Assembly: GCF_011603255.1 (NCBI RefSeq)
Contig: NZ_JAANCM010000002.1
Coordinates: 372,001-436,000 of the forward strand
DNA length: 64,000 nt
Direction: 5' to 3'
Source: Ferranicluibacter rubi
Lineage (GTDB): Bacteria; Pseudomonadota; Alphaproteobacteria; Rhizobiales; Rhizobiaceae
Shown here piece after piece: positions 63,161 through 64,000 of this stretch; position 1 is the stretch's first letter; every line of letters begins with the position of its first letter. The notes beneath the pieces are model-generated. The model made no database searches and was not told the origin of the DNA. It worked only from the letters and a program-made list of their open reading frames with translations. A program made the translations under genes and the position numbers.

Positions 63161-63359
63161 TCATCGGGGCTTGGAATAGCGGGCTGCTTGGTATATTGAG
63201 CCCGCGAAACCGAAATTCGCTGCGAGGACGCGGCCGGGAACACGCGGCCGTGCCGTGCCTGGCTTTTCGTGAAGATTTGCGGCAACAAAGACGTCAAGTG
63301 CGGGTGACGAACGGCGACACGGCCGGGGTCCGGCGCGCTTCAAGCCAGGACTGGACGAA

Positions 63360-63950
63360 ATGCAGGAAGTATTGCTTGTCATCTATCTCATGGTCGTGCT
63401 GGCGCTGATTGGCGTCGTGCTGATCCAGCGCTCGGAAGGCGGCGGTCTCGGCGTCGGCGGCGGCTCGGGCTTCATGTCCGCTCGCGGTACGGCGAACGCG
63501 CTGACGCGTACGACGGCGATCCTTGCCACGCTCTTCTTCGTCCTCGCTCTGGCCATGAGCATCTATGCTCGCTACCAGCCGAACGCGACCGACGTCCTCG
63601 ACCGTATCCCCGGAACGACCAACAACGGCAACGGCGTCCTCGATTCGCTCGGTGGCACCACCACGGCGCCTGCGACACCCGCGACCCCGGCACCAGCCGC
63701 TCCCGGCAACGGCGTTCCCACCGGTGGCGATGCTCCGGCCAGCACGGCCCCGGCAGCCACGGCACCCGCGACGCCCGCTCCTGCGGCAACGACGCCGGCA
63801 GCACCGGCTCCGTCGAACACGATGGCGCCCGCCAACAATACCATGGCGCCTGCCAACACGATGGCGCCTGCCGCACCGGCACCTGCGACGGAAACTCCTG
63901 CGGCCACGCCGCCTGCAGCGACTGGCACGGGCGCACCCACCGCTCAGTAA
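63360..63950 (+). CDS. secG: Preprotein translocase subunit SecG with long Ala/Pro/Thr tail
   Basis: Two-helix translocon subunit (196 residues). The N-terminal 75 residues match SecG, with Val-Leu-Ile-Gln-Arg-Ser-Glu-Gly-Gly-Gly-Leu-Gly and Arg-Gly-Thr-Ala-Asn-Ala-Leu-Thr-Arg-Thr-Thr. The tail from about 100 is low complexity (Ala, Pro, Thr) with three Asn-Thr-Met-Ala-Pro units. Canonical SecG is about 110 residues. ATG 63360. Confidence 0.93.
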   Translation: MQEVLLVIYLMVVLALIGVVLIQRSEGGGLGVGGGSGFMSARGTANALTRTTAILATLFFVLALAMSIYARYQPNATDVLDRIPGTTNNGNGVLDSLGGTTTAPATPATPAPAAPGNGVPTGGDAPASTAPAATAPATPAPAATTPAAPAPSNTMAPANNTMAPANTMAPAAPAPATETPAATPPAATGTGAPTAQ

Positions 63951-63970
63951 GCCGAGCGCAGCCAAATCCG

Positions 63971-64000
63971 ACCGGCGGAACCTGTTTTCCGCCGGTTTTC
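63971..64000 (+). terminator. Terminator after secG
   Basis: Perfect 10-bp stem ACCGGCGGAA / TTCCGCCGGT (63971-63980 and 63987-63996), 6-nt loop, then TTTC at the window edge; the T-run may continue outside. Confidence 0.85.

Noticed and set aside
63815-63875. CRISPR-like or satellite repeats at the end of the window
   Set aside because: The repeats are in frame inside secG and encode Asn-Thr-Met-Ala-Pro units; there are no spacers. No CRISPR array is seen anywhere in the window.

Overview
The window reads as a chromosomal segment of an alphaproteobacterium of the family Rhizobiaceae (Rhizobium/Agrobacterium-like). The grounds are the ribosomal protein sequences and gene order (S10-spc-alpha cluster with adk but no infA or rpmJ next to secY), an ATP12 chaperone, the GAAC-N7-GAAC type of SOS box, BTLCP, PilZ, DUF1489, DUF2336 and DUF599 family genes, and GC-rich codon use throughout. 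It is ordinary core chromosome apart from one small AT-richer island at a tRNA gene. The genus cannot be fixed from sequence reading alone.

Layout. 1-10.9 kb: end of the S10 operon (rplP, rpmC, rpsQ), a terminator, then spc (rplN to rplO), secY-adk and the alpha genes (rpsM, rpsK, rpoA, rplQ). Several gaps in this cluster are long and full of hairpins, most strikingly the rpsM-rpsK spacer. 11-14.4 kb: a Deg/HtrA protease overlapping rarA, then a small multidrug-resistance type exporter with a two-hairpin guanidine-II riboswitch in front. 14.4-21.4 kb, minus strand: a long directon running xre regulator, GSH-dependent formaldehyde dehydrogenase, GNAT, UPF0178, DUF1345, S-formylglutathione hydrolase, crcB, RluA-type pseudouridine synthase, HAD phosphatase, ATP12. 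21.6-23.7 kb: DMT transporter, lipB, tRNA-Leu(GAG).

23.66-26.45 kb is a 2.7-kb island bounded by a 55-nt near-perfect direct repeat of the tRNA-Leu 3' end plus its terminator. It has no integrase left. It holds a 3'-truncated umuD-like gene behind an intact SOS box, and a 608-residue protein with N-terminal pentapeptide repeats, a TIR domain and a hydrophobic C-terminal segment. This is the best candidate in the window for an undescribed (probably anti-phage) system.

26.5-43 kb: a metal-ligand-deficient deformylase homologue, mgtE, a MerR regulator, membrane proteins, L-serine dehydratase, a DD-carboxypeptidase with SPOR domain, BTLCP, PilZ, PAS, rhomboid, CBS, patatin, hisI and folE. 43-56.3 kb: IscU-like protein, yidD, thrS, oxidoreductases, DUF2336, SDR, GNAT, parE and a secreted alpha/beta hydrolase.

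56.4-62.2 kb is a compact plus-strand cluster: HAD phosphatase fused to a UbiA-family prenyltransferase, a DprE1-like FAD oxidase, an SMR/EamA-type small transporter, an extended SDR and a class III aminotransferase. Together they resemble a pathway that builds, oxidises, modifies and flips a polyprenyl-phosphate-linked pentose. The window ends with tpiA and secG.
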